Source: Ariolimax columbianus
Lineage: Eukaryota; Mollusca; Gastropoda; Stylommatophora; Arionidae
Direction of reading: 5' to 3'
Length of the DNA stretch: 64,000 bases
NCBI GenBank assembly: GCA_036924085.1
Contig: JAVGWX010000004.1
Span: 43,170,793-43,234,792, forward strand
Positions 52,936 through 63,780 of this stretch are shown here, one piece after another. The notes beneath the pieces are model-generated. The model made no database searches. It saw only the letters and a program-made list of their open reading frames with translations, and had not been told where the DNA came from. Each line of letters begins with the position of its first letter. The stretch's first letter is position 1. Both the position numbers and the translations under genes were made by a program.

Positions 52936-53149
52936 GGGAGGGGAATAAAGAAGAACGCACGAGAGGAGGGAACAGTCACGCACAGTAAGCAAGCTAAAGG
53001 AAATATCAAATGGCTAACGAAATGGGAACTGATGACAGAGAGTGAACAGCAATAGATCTATCTGGAGTGCAGTGATGTCGATTCTGCATAGCTGCACATG
53101 ACATACCTAAAAAAAATGGCAGCAATTTGAAATAGGCGGCCAAAAACAC
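52936..53149. other. No recognisable feature
   Basis: Possibly the end of the LINE above. No diagnostic motif. Confidence 0.35.
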
Positions 53150-53385
53150 TTAATCTAAGTATAACCACACGATAACCACACGAACAATATACTTTGCCTA
53201 GTGTAATCGAAATGGAACCGGTCAAACACTATGCTTTGTGTAGTATAACAATAGTATAACCCAGTCCAACAATACGTTTTGTCTAGTATTACCACACAAA
53301 CAATATGTTTTGCCTAGTATAACCACACAAACAATAGGTTTTGCCTAGTATAACCACACAAACAATATGTTTTGCCAAGTAATTT
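53150..53385. repeat. About 38-bp degenerate repeat, 5-6 copies
   Basis: TAGTATAACCACACAAACAA and TATGTTTTGCC recur at about 38 bp. The first units are more diverged and of irregular length. Confidence 0.88.
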
Positions 53386-54034
53386 TCAGTACAATCTGAA
53401 CACTGAATTGGCCTGAAAATAATGTGTTTTCGCTTACATATAGTATTGTTGCTGATCCAATATATCTTGAGAAATGTGTTGTTGTTACACGCTCTGTATG
53501 CGTGACTAATAGGCTTTCATTAGCATGTTCGCTCCACGTCAAGCATAGAACCCTCATTACACCTGACCCCTTTACTGGAACCCTGTTTCCGAGAATTCTC
53601 TCAGTCGGTTTCAATATCAATGGTTTTACCTGTTGAGGCTGCTAGTTCAAACCAGACCTCTTTAGTCGCCTTTAGGACATGATTGTAAGGTTACAGTAGT
53701 CTTATTCTTGTCCAGTTCAGCCCCACGTTGAATTGCTTTTTAAACTCCATAAAAATATATTGATTTTATGAATATATACATACACGCATTTACCTGTTTG
53801 GGCACGTTCGTCTGGATCAGGAAGTTCCAGCTCACCAGATCCTTCTCAAGGCAGCTCAAAATGTTAATGGTTTTCAACCAGCCGGCTTGAAGGGCATTTT
53901 AGGCCGTCCCCGAAACACGTGGCTTCAACAGAAAGCAACTTCACGCCCTCCTCCTGCTATAGAACAAGTCCTGCAAAGCGCTGTTCTGATTGGTCATGGT
54001 GGTCTTTGACCGACGCACCGGGCAGACATTTATT
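53386..54034. other. No gene or element recognised
   Basis: Opposing frames of 70-91 codons without domains. Confidence 0.4.
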
Positions 54035-54680
54035 TATTAATATACTTTACTTAACGTCTTTACACTGGTCTACAAGACTCTACAGAGTCTATACACCTAG
54101 TTTCATTTACATTACCTTGCTCTAAAAGCTATGCACATCCAATTTATTATTAAATTCTATAATTGTCCCTGCCTCCACTACCTCATGTGGCAATGCATTC
54201 CAAGCATTCACCACTCTCTGACTAAAACAATATTTCCTAATATCTAATCTGAACCTCTCTTTAGTTAATTTGTAGCTATGCCCTCTTGTTCTTGTGAGTT
54301 GTATTTTGAAAATCTTATCTTATAAATCTGTATTAAGTCACCTGGAATTATTCTCTTTTCTAGACACTGTAGGCCGGGTTTTCTGAGTCTTTCCTCATGA
54401 CTGCAATTCTGGAATCCCACAGCATGTTTACATCCCTTCTATGATAAGGACTCCATACATGTACACAGTACTCCAATTTAGGTCTAACTAAGGCTTTATA
54501 CAGTTTGACTATCTCAACCTTGCTCCAATGTTTAATATTTCTTTTCATTATACTTTACATTGCATTTGGCTTTTTCACTGTCACCTGAACTTGCTCACTC
54601 ACCTTACCTGTATAATCTGTTATAACCGGTAGGTCCCTTTCTTAATCTATCTTTCTAATATTGTTCTCGCCCGTTCTGTA
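54035..54680 (-). pseudogene. CR1-like LINE 3' end
   Basis: Antisense copy of the 30,070-30,800 element. The minus strand encodes MKRNIKHWSKVEIVKLYKAL and VRPKLEYCVHVWSPYHRRDV, and plus shows CTTAACGTCTTTACACTGG, ACTCTACAGAGTC and GGCAATGCATTCCA. Stops and indels present; GGTCCCTTTC near 54,630 corresponds to the KERDL region. Confidence 0.88.
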
Positions 54681-54871
54681 ATTATGTTCCCTATTGAATA
54701 TACGTAGATCATTGATTGAGATCATCTGATCGTAGGAGCAAATATGTTGTGTTGTATATAGCAGTCTCACAAAAAATAAAAAAGGACATTTGAAATAATT
54801 GCTCCATTATTATATCCATAACAGAGTGATCAACCATAACATGTTGGAAGCTGTTGTGTATATATTTATAT

Positions 54872-54897
54872 CATCATCATCATCATCATCATCATCT
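54872..54897. repeat. (ATC)n microsatellite, LINE tail
   Basis: About 8 ATC units. On minus they are GAT units directly following the LINE C-terminus, so probably its 3' tail. Confidence 0.85.
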
Positions 54898-55265
54898 TCT
54901 ATCCACCCGTGTCATTACACGGCGTGGGGAGGTGTTGTATGCTGTACTGTGCCAACTTTATTGCCGATGTTGTTGTCATTCCGTGTTTCTTTCGTGTTGC
55001 ACTGACACCATCTGTCCATCTTTCACGTGGTCCGTTTCTTGCTCTGCAACCCTGATGTCTGGTATTGTAAATACGATCAGCTGGAAACTTTTGTTGCGTT
55101 CCTATTAGGTGACCGAACCATTTTATTCTCTGCCTTTCCATGTATTCCATGCACGGTGTTGCCCACATCGGCTGTCTGAATATTTCGTCTCTTAATCTGT
55201 CCATTCTTGTGACCACGACAGCCTTTCTCAAACACCTCATTTCGCACAACATGATTTTTCTTTCT
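54898..55265 (-). pseudogene. LINE C-terminal arm, type KKHGMTTT
   Basis: The minus strand reads LCEMRCLRKAVVVTRMDRLR, DEIFRQPMWATPCMEYMERQ, RIKWFGHLIGTQQKFPADRI, YNTRHQGCRARNGPRERWTD, KKHGMTTTSA and PTPCNDTGG. It is the RT C-terminal region up to the stop, 117 codons open at the end. Related to 23,560-23,865 on plus; this copy is better preserved and shows the (GAT)n tail. Confidence 0.88.
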
Positions 55266-55837
55266 TGTGCCTAAGTGAGATTCCATATCTGACACTGGAA
55301 GCAGATAGATTATATATATATATATATACATATAAAGATTAGCTGATATCGGACAAACATCTGAAGGATGTCATATGTATACAAAGCTTATGAAAACGGC
55401 AGGTATAATGGAACGATGTCCATATGCAGGTTTGATGATGTCATTGTTGTGAGAGCTGCCATACGTATTTAGTATCTGTTGAACATAGTTGTTTTGTGAC
55501 ATTGATTCTGTCATGCGTTTGTTTCTTCATATTTACGAATGCAACGTCTTTCAATATCGTCGAAATGTTACGTTGTCAGCAATTCCACAGCGTCAGTACT
55601 TGACAAGGAGTTGTCAAAGGAACACTACATAACACAGAACTCGACTGCATTGATCTGTGAGCTGGAATTCTCGTACCACCGTGAAATTGCATGTGCCGTC
55701 TCTTGTATGCCGTCGATTAATACTTGTCATTCTGAGCAAGTCTTTTGTATGGGAATGTCAGACCACACACTACACATACGCGTACACAGACACATTACAT
55801 ATACCCGTTCACAGACACACTCAAATATATTTAGGGA
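55266..55837. other. No gene recognised; short TA run
   Basis: A TA run lies at about 55,310-55,328. A 121-codon plus frame (55,539-55,904) has no domain and runs into the SINE. Confidence 0.4.
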
Positions 55838-56065
55838 GCAGTGTAGCGTATTGGTTAGCGAGCTGGCTTCGCATCTGAGTGGCCTGGGTTTATTACCAAG
55901 TTGAAGCGGACATTTTTTTTCCAGACCCCAACGGCCCCCGAGTCGACCCAGCCTTAAATAGGTACCGGTTCAGTCCGGGAAGTTAAAGCGGCTAGAGAGA
56001 GAAGATGGCTACCGCCCTCGTAAAGCCGAGTCTTTGAAATGTGAGATCGCTAAACACCTCACACC
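55838..56065 (+). mobile_element. tRNA-headed SINE (family F), copy 1
   Basis: Head: TAGCGTATTGGTTAGCGAGC (A box region), then GCTTCGCATCTGAGTGGCC and a B box decayed to GGGTTTATTACC. Body: CCAGCCTTAAATAGGTACCG (shared core), then GAAGATGGCTACCGCCCTCG and GAGATCGCTAAACACCTCAC. Same family as 61,845-62,125 on the other strand. Confidence 0.88.
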
Positions 56066-56107
56066 TTTACGACAGTAATGCAATGGGTTACTTTATATAT
56101 ATTATTA

Positions 56108-56555
56108 TATTTTTATACGAGACAACAGTGAAGAACTGGATAACAATGTTTAAAGAAGGACATGAATTAACGAACGATCTTTCAAGACCAGGTCAGGCGC
56201 ATATTGTTGCGTTAACTCACGTCCTTCTTTAAACATCGTTGTCCAGTTCTTCACTTTTGTCTTCGACACACTTTTGTCACCATACACTGCCTGCAAACTG
56301 CGATGAATGTCAACTGGTGGACGTCCTTCAGTTGTTAGAAACCAAATCACCGCTTGCTGATGAGCTCTGGACGGATTCCGTATCACATCCGCTGTTTTCA
56401 ACGGTCTGCTGAGGAAACTATGAGTCCGAGGATAATGACATTTTGCAAACTTAACGGTTGGTATGTGCTGTTTACCCAAAAAGTGACGTCATCATGAGCA
56501 TCGTACGTATGTTCACTTGGTGCAGTTAGGTCCGGTTTCATTTGAACACGCCTCG
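56108..56555 (-). mobile_element. Mariner-derived fold-back element, copy 4
   Basis: The long arm on minus starts CGAGGCGTGTTCAAATGAAA at about 56,553. It encodes the HTH (VIRNPSRAHQQAVIWFL, GRPPVDIHRSLQ, VYGDKSVSKTKVKNW, TMFKEGRELT). A 39-bp loop containing CAGGCGCATATTGTTGCG lies between the arms 56,121-56,171 and 56,211-56,261, which are inverted repeats of 51 bp with 5 mismatches. The left arm is truncated beyond 56,121. No catalytic domain. Confidence 0.88.
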
Positions 56556-56559
56556 TTTA

Positions 56560-58719
56560 TAAAACACGAGCGTGTGTATGTGTGCGCGTGTACGCGTATA
56601 TATATCAAACGTGCAAAAAATATAAAGTGAAACAAAATTATCAATAGGTAAGGTCAGATATCGCACTGAGAGCGAAACACAGACCAAACCTACGTTACGA
56701 CCAAAAGGTTTTCATCAGGGACAACGAACAACAACAATAATGAACTAACTAATCATAGCTGAAGGTCAGAAAATATAAATGGTAGATATCAATATATGAA
56801 AGCGTAAAGAGCGTTTATTTAAATATCCTGCCTTCAACATTCTTCGTATCTATTATTCTCGATCCTTGAGAATCTCTCTCGGTCTTTATCATTCCCAGTT
56901 TTGTTTTTCAAATTTAGATAAATACTCCAATCTTTCCATGTCTTCATAGATGTTACTTTGCCCATTTACACACAATTTGGTTACTGTAACTGATTGTCCT
57001 CTCATATCCGTAGTTCTCATTTTTTCCCTATTCTTCAATGTCCTTGATGATCTCTCTGCTTTAAAAATCTCCAATACTGTAAGAGGCTATTGTACTGCAT
57101 TACATTTTTGCTGTTGCAATTTTTGTTTCTCGTACGAACCCTACTGCTATTTTATAGCAATGATTAACTTTTCTATTCCAGTAAATGTATTTGGGGAATG
57201 GAACCAATCCATTCCTCTTTAATATTAATAAAATGAACAGGTAGAAATAGTTGTGGCATACATTTGTTGGGTTATTTTATGTATATTTTGCGTCTGATAC
57301 TGTTGCTGTTTGAGACGGACTTCAGGAGAAATGTGCGTGACTTGCACCAAATGTTTGAAAATAACAAATGAAACATTTGAGGGCTTCATTGTTTTATTTT
57401 CAAATAACAATACATAAAAGCGAACCGCATTGGAAATTTCAGAAACAGGAACTAGATGTCGAGTTAAGACTACAAATTGTAACCGTCTGCTCTGACATCT
57501 GTAAATATTATCCAGCGTAACTCCCTGAATGTCACACAAAGACTTTATATATAAACTTGTAAGAAACTTTAATCACTGTATCAAATTGATTAAAAGATGT
57601 GTTTGCTGATTTAATTTCAAGACCTCTAGAGCACTGCCCTAGAAACCCCGAGAATTCCCACTCTGGAAACTAGCGCGCGTGATGTAAATATTACCCAATA
57701 AATATGACAGTGTTTACAATTTTCTAAAAATCGATGCCAATCACAGATCAAGGTTTTCCAGACCATCTCGTAGAGAATGTCGCTGCTGAATAATGTATGT
57801 CGTCTTGGGAATAATACAAACAGTCAAATGCCCCCCTCGCGCCCCCCCCCCCCAGTTTTTACATTATACCAATCTTCATTAAGACTGAAAAGCTGTAATT
57901 GAGGATACGTATCTATTTTAAACGATAAAGATCATAATAGATAAAGATATGCTGCTGTTTTAAACACGTACTAACTAATAGAAGATGGCCTCGTCACGTG
58001 ACTAGGAGAATGTGTTCTGTGTTTTGCCTTATAAAACGTACGACAACAGCTAATTGATGTAAGCGATAAAGACGACAGCGGACAAAGAAATATTACTTAT
58101 CTGAACACGAGCATGTTCATACCAGAAGGAAACACTAAAAAACGATTGGGAAGGAAAGAATAGCACCACTACACCTCAATGTACGTCGTCAAATGCGACT
58201 AAAGAGAGTTGGGAATGAGGCTTCCGACCTAATCGTGCACAACAAATTGACCTAAAAACATCTCTGCGAAAGCGTAGAATGTGTTTGGCGCAAGCTTTTC
58301 ATTTCTACTGCCACAGGACAATTTTGATTCGTGTTAAATTGTTAAATTGGGATTCAGTTAACGTAATTGTTTTCTGTTCATACTTTAATGGTCTAATCCA
58401 AGGTTTCTAAACTGGTGCTCGCAAAATTATAGAGTTCATCTAGAGGTCGCCATAAATTTGTGATTAAAAAAACCAATATCTTTGCTTTAAATGTGGCGTC
58501 ACTGGCAACGCATTAAGCCATATGAGTGACGCGCAGTCCCACACGTCAGAGTGTAATCTTTCTACCTCTTGTTGTATCCGGTGACCTCGAGTTATTTGCT
58601 CTTTTGTTCCTGTATTAAATATGGAGTTTTGTTTCTGTAATCTTTCTTTCAAACTCAGAAGGCTGTGTTCTTAGTAAAATCTTCTTCTACTTTGCCGTTT
58701 GTCCTTAAAATGATGCTTT
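56560..58719. other. No gene or element recognised, 2.1 kb
   Basis: The frames are short. The minus frame 56,889-57,074 (start MEIFKAERSSRTLKNREKMR, 61 codons) looks protein-like in composition, but I cannot assign it. A run of 12 C lies at about 57,842. Otherwise AT-rich unique sequence. Confidence 0.4.
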
Positions 58720-58965
58720 GTTACGTTATGTCGTAGTTTACGGCGAGGCTGCGATATATGTGCTTATCGGAACTAACATATCCGGTTCTAGCGCGGTATA
58801 TCATTGGAACAGCCTCGCCTCCCTCTTCGATTGCAATTTTCTCAGTCAGACTATACGAATACAGCATGTTTATGGGGCCGTCACTTGAAATAAGGTCTTG
58901 GACAGGTGTCGTTCTCTGAACCTTTCGCAAGCAGTCAGCTATGTGTCACTGACTTGTCAACTCGT
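58720..58965 (-). mobile_element. SINE-A copy 12, strongly diverged
   Basis: The minus strand retains GTTATGTCGTAGTTTACGGC, GAGGCTGCGATAT, CCTCCCTCTTCGATTGC and GCAAGCAGTCAGCTATGTGT as complements of family blocks. It lacks a clean tail and resembles the diverged copy at 6840-7180 (both have GCAAGCAGTCAGCTATG), so the two may form an older subfamily. Confidence 0.7.
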
Positions 58966-59074
58966 TTACTGTTTCTTTGGCCAACAGTATCTTCCATTTT
59001 CTGTTTCTGAAGCATTAATTATAATAAAAGAAAAGATATTTGACAATCACAATTGTATTTTATACAACATATCG

Positions 59075-59160
59075 TATCGTGTGGCGGGTGGCAGAGCGAT
59101 TTGGAGATAATCTTTTCACCAAGAGGACACGAGTTCAAAACCTATGTAATGCATGCTTTT
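59075..59160 (+). mobile_element. Weak tRNA-like SINE head
   Basis: GGCGGGTGGCAGAGCGATTT (A-box-like) and GACACGAGTTCAAAACC (B-box-like) about 40 bases apart. No recognised body follows. Confidence 0.35.
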
Positions 59161-59338
59161 TTCTGTTTGAGACAAAATAAAACCATAGCTTATATAATAC
59201 GTGTTAACTGAATGGCAAGCGATATTTATTCCTCAGCCCTATAAGTCTCGCGATGAACAAATGCGAAACACTGTGAAGGTATTTACTTCAAAAAATATTT
59301 TCGATTTGTTGATCACGCTGTAGATTTATGAGACGAGC

Positions 59339-59526
59339 ATGAGCACAGTAGCCATGGATGACAGTGTCATTTTGAAGTCTGTTACTGACCGCCTGTTGGA
59401 TTATGACACCCAAATGGATGAATCAGCAGATTATGACACCCAAATGGATGAATCAGCAAATTATGACACCGAAATGGATGAATCAGCAATATATAAACTG
59501 CAGATCTTTGAAATCAAACGAGATTA
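59339..59526 (+). other. Short frame with three 30-bp repeats, possible host exon
   Basis: ATG at 59,339 opens MSTVAMDDSVILKSVTDRLL, then YDTQMDESA three times from a 30-bp tandem repeat (59,400-59,489). It is cut by the LINE insertion at 59,527. The acidic repeat and sensible start make a host coding piece conceivable, but no homology is recognised. Confidence 0.25.
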
Positions 59527-60113
59527 CAGCACTAAAAAACCAGAAAAATACTGAACTTAATGATTTAAGAGCAGTACTCTGTCAACTATGCCAGCAGTCC
59601 GCACCAAAAAGGGTAGTGGTACAGTGGGTTCCATCCCACTGCAACATCCAAGGCAACGAGGAGGCAGACAGACTGGCAAAAGAAGGTGCAAAACTACCAC
59701 AACCAGATACTAGTATGACATACGAAGAGTCAAAACGGCTTATTAGAGCTAGATACATAACCAATTGGGAAACCGAACATACTGGCTACACAAAAAACGA
59801 TGCCTATTACCAGTTGAACAGAAGAGAGTAGTTCGTGGTCTTCAGACTTCCCACTGGCCACAATAGACTGAGGTACCACCTATTCAACAAATTGAAGATA
59901 GGTGGCACTGACGAATGCCCGTGTGGTACAGGGAAAATGACCGCTGAGCATTTGCTGCAAAACTGCCCGACATACGAGGATCAGAAAGAGCAGATGTGGC
60001 CATCACCAGTGGCAACACTAGACAAGCTCTATGGCAGTGTCGACAGCCTCAGGATGACCGCTGCTTTTTTCGAAAAAATAATGGTTGCTGTCTGACTGCG
60101 TACGATGAAGAAG
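59527..60113 (+). mobile_element. I-group LINE, 5'-truncated copy with TSD
   Basis: Carries the second half of RNase H and the 3' end: TALKNQKNTELNDL, QWVPSHCNIQGNEEADRLAK, a stop in REQ (CAG to TAG at about 59,829), then DECPCGTGKMTAEHLLQNC, and DSLRMTAAFFEK. It ends ACTGCGTACGATGAAGAAG. AAACGAGATTA at 59,516-59,526 and 60,114-60,124 is a perfect 11-bp TSD. Better preserved than the 26,435 copy at WVPSH. Confidence 0.95.
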
Positions 60114-60124
60114 AAACGAGATTA

Positions 60125-61045
60125 TAGTAGAAGTATAGAAACCATCTAGATCCACACACTTCACCATTTGCTGAGATAGACTGAGCATCTATCGATATGC
60201 CCAGAGTGCACTGAAGTCGATTCTTATGAACAACAACAGAACCGAATATTTTGTCCAGGGTTCTTCTAGGATGTAGTGATAGAAAGGCTGGTCTGATCTT
60301 TGATAAAGGTATGTATAGGTTGAAACGTCAGTACACCTCTACTGTTCTTACGTTACACAATTTCTTAATCCGAGTGGTTTCCGGGTGTATTACCGGGTCC
60401 GGTTTTGAAAGCACTGCAACCCGCTAGGCATGACTTAAGAAATGACTAAATAAGGTTGGGCATGGAGCTGCTACCTAATAATATAGAGACTTTGGATTAC
60501 ACAAATGTCGATATATAATAGCAGGTCAGCATTTACTGACATGGCGTGCATTTGTTGAAAACTTACGCTATACACAGAACTTATGAATTTATAATTGATT
60601 GAACGTTTTACTGATAATAAAACGTCTAATAAATTACAGATTAAAAAGAAAGTTTCATGACTGCCCGGTTTTTTACAGAGAATATAAGAAGACAACTGTA
60701 ACACTGGGAGTATGTCGTAGGAGTCGACTAACAGTCAGTTCTAACCACTCGATGGTAGATCTTCCAAATCATGGCAAGGGATGCATCCACATCTCGCCCT
60801 TCACACGAACAGACGCCTACTGAGAGAGGAGTATATTATTGGGCGCCAACGTTAGTTTTATTATAGAAACAAATATCTTTATCAAAGGTAAGTAATAGCG
60901 AAGATCCCGATATCACGCGATCGTGGCATATTGAGGATATGGTGATGGGCACATATTTTCTTTCACCAACAGCACATAACCGATTATGTGGCCAACATCC
61001 CACTGGTCGCCTTTACGTTCCCATATTATTCTTGTACCCGATTTA
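60125..61045. other. No gene or element recognised
   Basis: Short opposing frames only. Nothing recognisable. Confidence 0.4.
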
Positions 61046-61049
61046 TGAG

Positions 61050-61440
61050 GCTGGGTGGAAAGACAGACAGATAGACCGACGCGGACGGACGGACGAGCGG
61101 GCGGGGACGGACGAGCACGGACTGACGAATGGACGAACGGACGGACGGGCCGACGGGCGGGCGGACGGACGGACGGACGGACGAGCGGACGGACGGACGA
61201 GCGGATGGACTGACGAACGGACGGACGGGCGGATAAGCGGGCAGATGGACAGATGGACGGACGGACGGACGACAGACAGACGGGCGGACTGATGGACAGA
61301 CAGACGGATGGACAGACAGACAGACATAGACAGACATATAAATAAATAGATGGATAGATGGATGGATGGATGAGATAGAAAGATAGATAGATAAGATAGA
61401 TAAGATAGATAAGATAGATAAGAAAGACAAGAAAGATATG
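61050..61440. repeat. GGAC / GACA / GATA tetranucleotide compound repeat
   Basis: GGACGGACGGAC-type units (61,080-61,270) grade into GACAGACA and then GATAGATA and AAGATAGAT units. The 117-, 94- and 160-codon frames over it are artefacts. Confidence 0.96.
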
Positions 61441-61444
61441 ACAG

Positions 61445-61812
61445 ATAAATATGGAGAGGTGGAGAAGTACTTACGGACCTTCAGCCAACTGGTGATCAAT
61501 TGCAGCATGTTTCAATTTTAAATATGGAGAGGTGGAGAGGTACTTACGGCCTTAAAACCACCTGGTGATCAGTTGCAGCTAGTTTCAATATTAAATATGG
61601 AGAGGTGGAGAGGTACTTACGGCCTTAAAACCAACTGGTGATCAGTTGCAGCATGTTTCCATATTAAATATGGAGAGGTGGAGAAGTAATTACGGACGTT
61701 CAGCCAACTGGTGATCAGTTGCAGCATGTTTCAATATTAAATATGGAGAGGCGGAGAGGTACTTATGGCCTTAAAACCAACTGGTGATCAATTGCAGCGT
61801 GTTTCAACATAA
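61445..61812. repeat. About 73-bp tandem repeat, 5 copies
   Basis: AATATGGAGAGGTGGAGA, GTACTTACGGCC and CAACTGGTGATCAGTTGCAG recur at 71-75 bp. Two unit types (CCTTAAAACC and CGTTCAGCC) alternate. Confidence 0.95.
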
Positions 61813-61844
61813 AATAATACACAAGGCAACATTGGTCTCACCAA

Positions 61845-62125
61845 ACTAGTAAAGTAAAGTAAAGTAAAGTATCCCATAGCAGTACTGCCGTAGGGGTGTG
61901 AGGTGTTAGCGATCTCACATTTCAAAGGCTCGGCTACACGAGGGCGGTAGCCATCTCCTCTCCCTCGCCGCTTTTACTTCCCGGACTGAACCGGTACCCA
62001 TTTAAGGCTGGGTCTACCCGGGAGCCATTGCGGTCTGAAAAAAACAATACCGCCTCAAATGGGGAATTAACCCAGGACCACTCAGATGCGAAGCCAGCGC
62101 GCTAACCGCTACGCGGCTCCCTAAC
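61845..62125 (-). mobile_element. tRNA-headed SINE (family F), copy 2
   Basis: The minus strand shows GGGAGCCGCGTAGCGGTTAG with CGCGCTGGCTTCGC (A box region), CCTGGGTTAATTCCCC (B box region), the core AAATGGGTACCGGTTCAG, GGAGATGGCTACCGCCCTCG and AGATCGCTAACACCTCACAC. It ends in a (CTTTA)n tail (AGTAAAGTAAAG on plus). It interrupts the start of the LINE relic that follows. Confidence 0.9.
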
Positions 62126-62149
62126 TACAGGACAGAAAATCATATTGGC

Positions 62150-63780
62150 CATAAATGTATAAATAAGAATTTCAGATCATCATTGCACAATGTAAAAGCG
62201 TGTAAAGGAGCAGATGTGGCATCATACAACAAACTCCTGATAGATAAAATGAAGATGAAACTTTGAAAAGGTATACAGTAACATCTAGTCACAGATAAGA
62301 GCTCAATGTTGTATTCCTGAGGAGCAAGAATGTATAGGATAAGTGTAAAGACACGATATCAAAAAGGTATCAATCAAGTGTTACAGCACATGGAAAAATG
62401 GAGGATACAGAAGAGCCACACGAACAGAAAAACAAATGAAACTAGAGTTGAAAAGTTATTGGAAAAGGAAAAACTCCAGCACATAGCATGGATAACAGCA
62501 AGCCAATAGCAAAGATAAATACAAGAAAATAAAGACAGCAGATAGATAATAAGCAAATCTGCAAATATTTGAACTAAGGCTCAGAAAATATATAATGAAA
62601 CTAACACAGGACCTCAAAAAAAGAGCACCATAAAAGACAAAAGAGAACAACCTTGATGCGTTGGCAATCGATGCAAAGTAATAAGCAGTAAAAGGAAACA
62701 TGAAACACCAGTACAACAGCATACATATACTAACAGGGAAATATAAGTAAATAAAAGGCTTTATTAAAGATAATGAATATAATTTCATTAGCAACGCAAG
62801 TGAGCGGATGAAGCGATGGGCAGAATTGTTTGAACTTCTAAGCAGACCAGCTCAACAAGATACAACAGGTTACAACTGGATAAAAACGGAACTACAAGTT
62901 AGTTGTACGAAACCAAAATGGTGTAAACTAAGAAAGCTATAATGCTTCTGAGAGATGGCACAATCACTGGCTAAATTTGTTTCTCAGCAAAAGAAATCAA
63001 AGCAGACATCAACATTTCAACAGGGGTATAATACAAATTACTTGGTAAGATCTGGAAAAGAGAATACTTTTATGAGATTTCATTGAAATTGATACAGAGA
63101 ATACACATAAAAAACAACGATTATGAGAATAAATGAAACTTATGATAATCAGATTTTGTTGGGGAGACACATACCTACAAGATGTGAAATCATTCATACA
63201 TATTGGTCGCAATTTAGACACAGTAAGAGATACATATAGAGATATCAAAATAAGAATACAAAAGGAAAGAAGAGCTTGTTTTGAATTGGGGGAAAGAATG
63301 GAAAGGTAAAAGAAATGAAGTCAAGCACAAATATAATAACCTTCAACACCAGTGTAAAGAGGGTTGCTTTGTATGGCTATGAAAATGTCAAGACCAACAA
63401 AAACAACAAAGAAATAACAGGCAGACTTGAATAAGTGTGTGCCTGCACAGAATAGAGGGATTGAATTGGTACGATATGATCACAAATGTGCAACAGCTGG
63501 AAAGAAGCAGACAGGTATCAGTAGAACATGACGTAAGGGAAAGGTGCTGACGTTGGATCAGACACACATTACAGAAACAAATGTGTTGCAATTCAAGACA
63601 TACTATATTCTGGGATCATCAGGGCAAGAGAAGTAAAGACAGACCAAAACACACACACAGAAGAGAGCTCGAGGCAAACAAAACAGAAATAGACAATACT
63701 TGGTTACATCTAAAACGAATAAGGCGCAGAACGTATATTTGTCGATAAGCTGTGCTATCCAAGTTCTTAATCCTTGATTC
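62150..63780 (+). pseudogene. Long decayed LINE: endonuclease end to RT C-terminus
   Basis: Plus-strand pieces in LINE order are GADVASYNKLL (endonuclease end, usually VASDHHLL), a linker, ASERMKRWAELFELLSRPAQ (about 62,790-62,860), then VKSFIHIGRNLDTVRDTYRD, IKIRIQKERRACFELGER, NTSVKRVALYGYENVKTNK (thumb), CLHRIEG, HQGKRSKDRPKHT (usually NPQGKRSRGRPK) and TWLHLKRIRRRTY. The segment carrying FADD is not recognisable. Many stops and frameshifts. Same C-terminal type as 20,410-20,790. Confidence 0.75.

Noticed and set aside
56889..57074. Charged 61-codon minus frame, possibly a transposase or host exon
   Set aside because: Composition looks protein-like, but I could not match it to any family or find splice or repeat context, so I left it within the unassigned region.
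61026..61508. Ser/Val/Pro-rich 160-codon frame and Arg/Asp/Gly-rich frame
   Set aside because: Translations of the GGAC/GATA tetranucleotide repeat.
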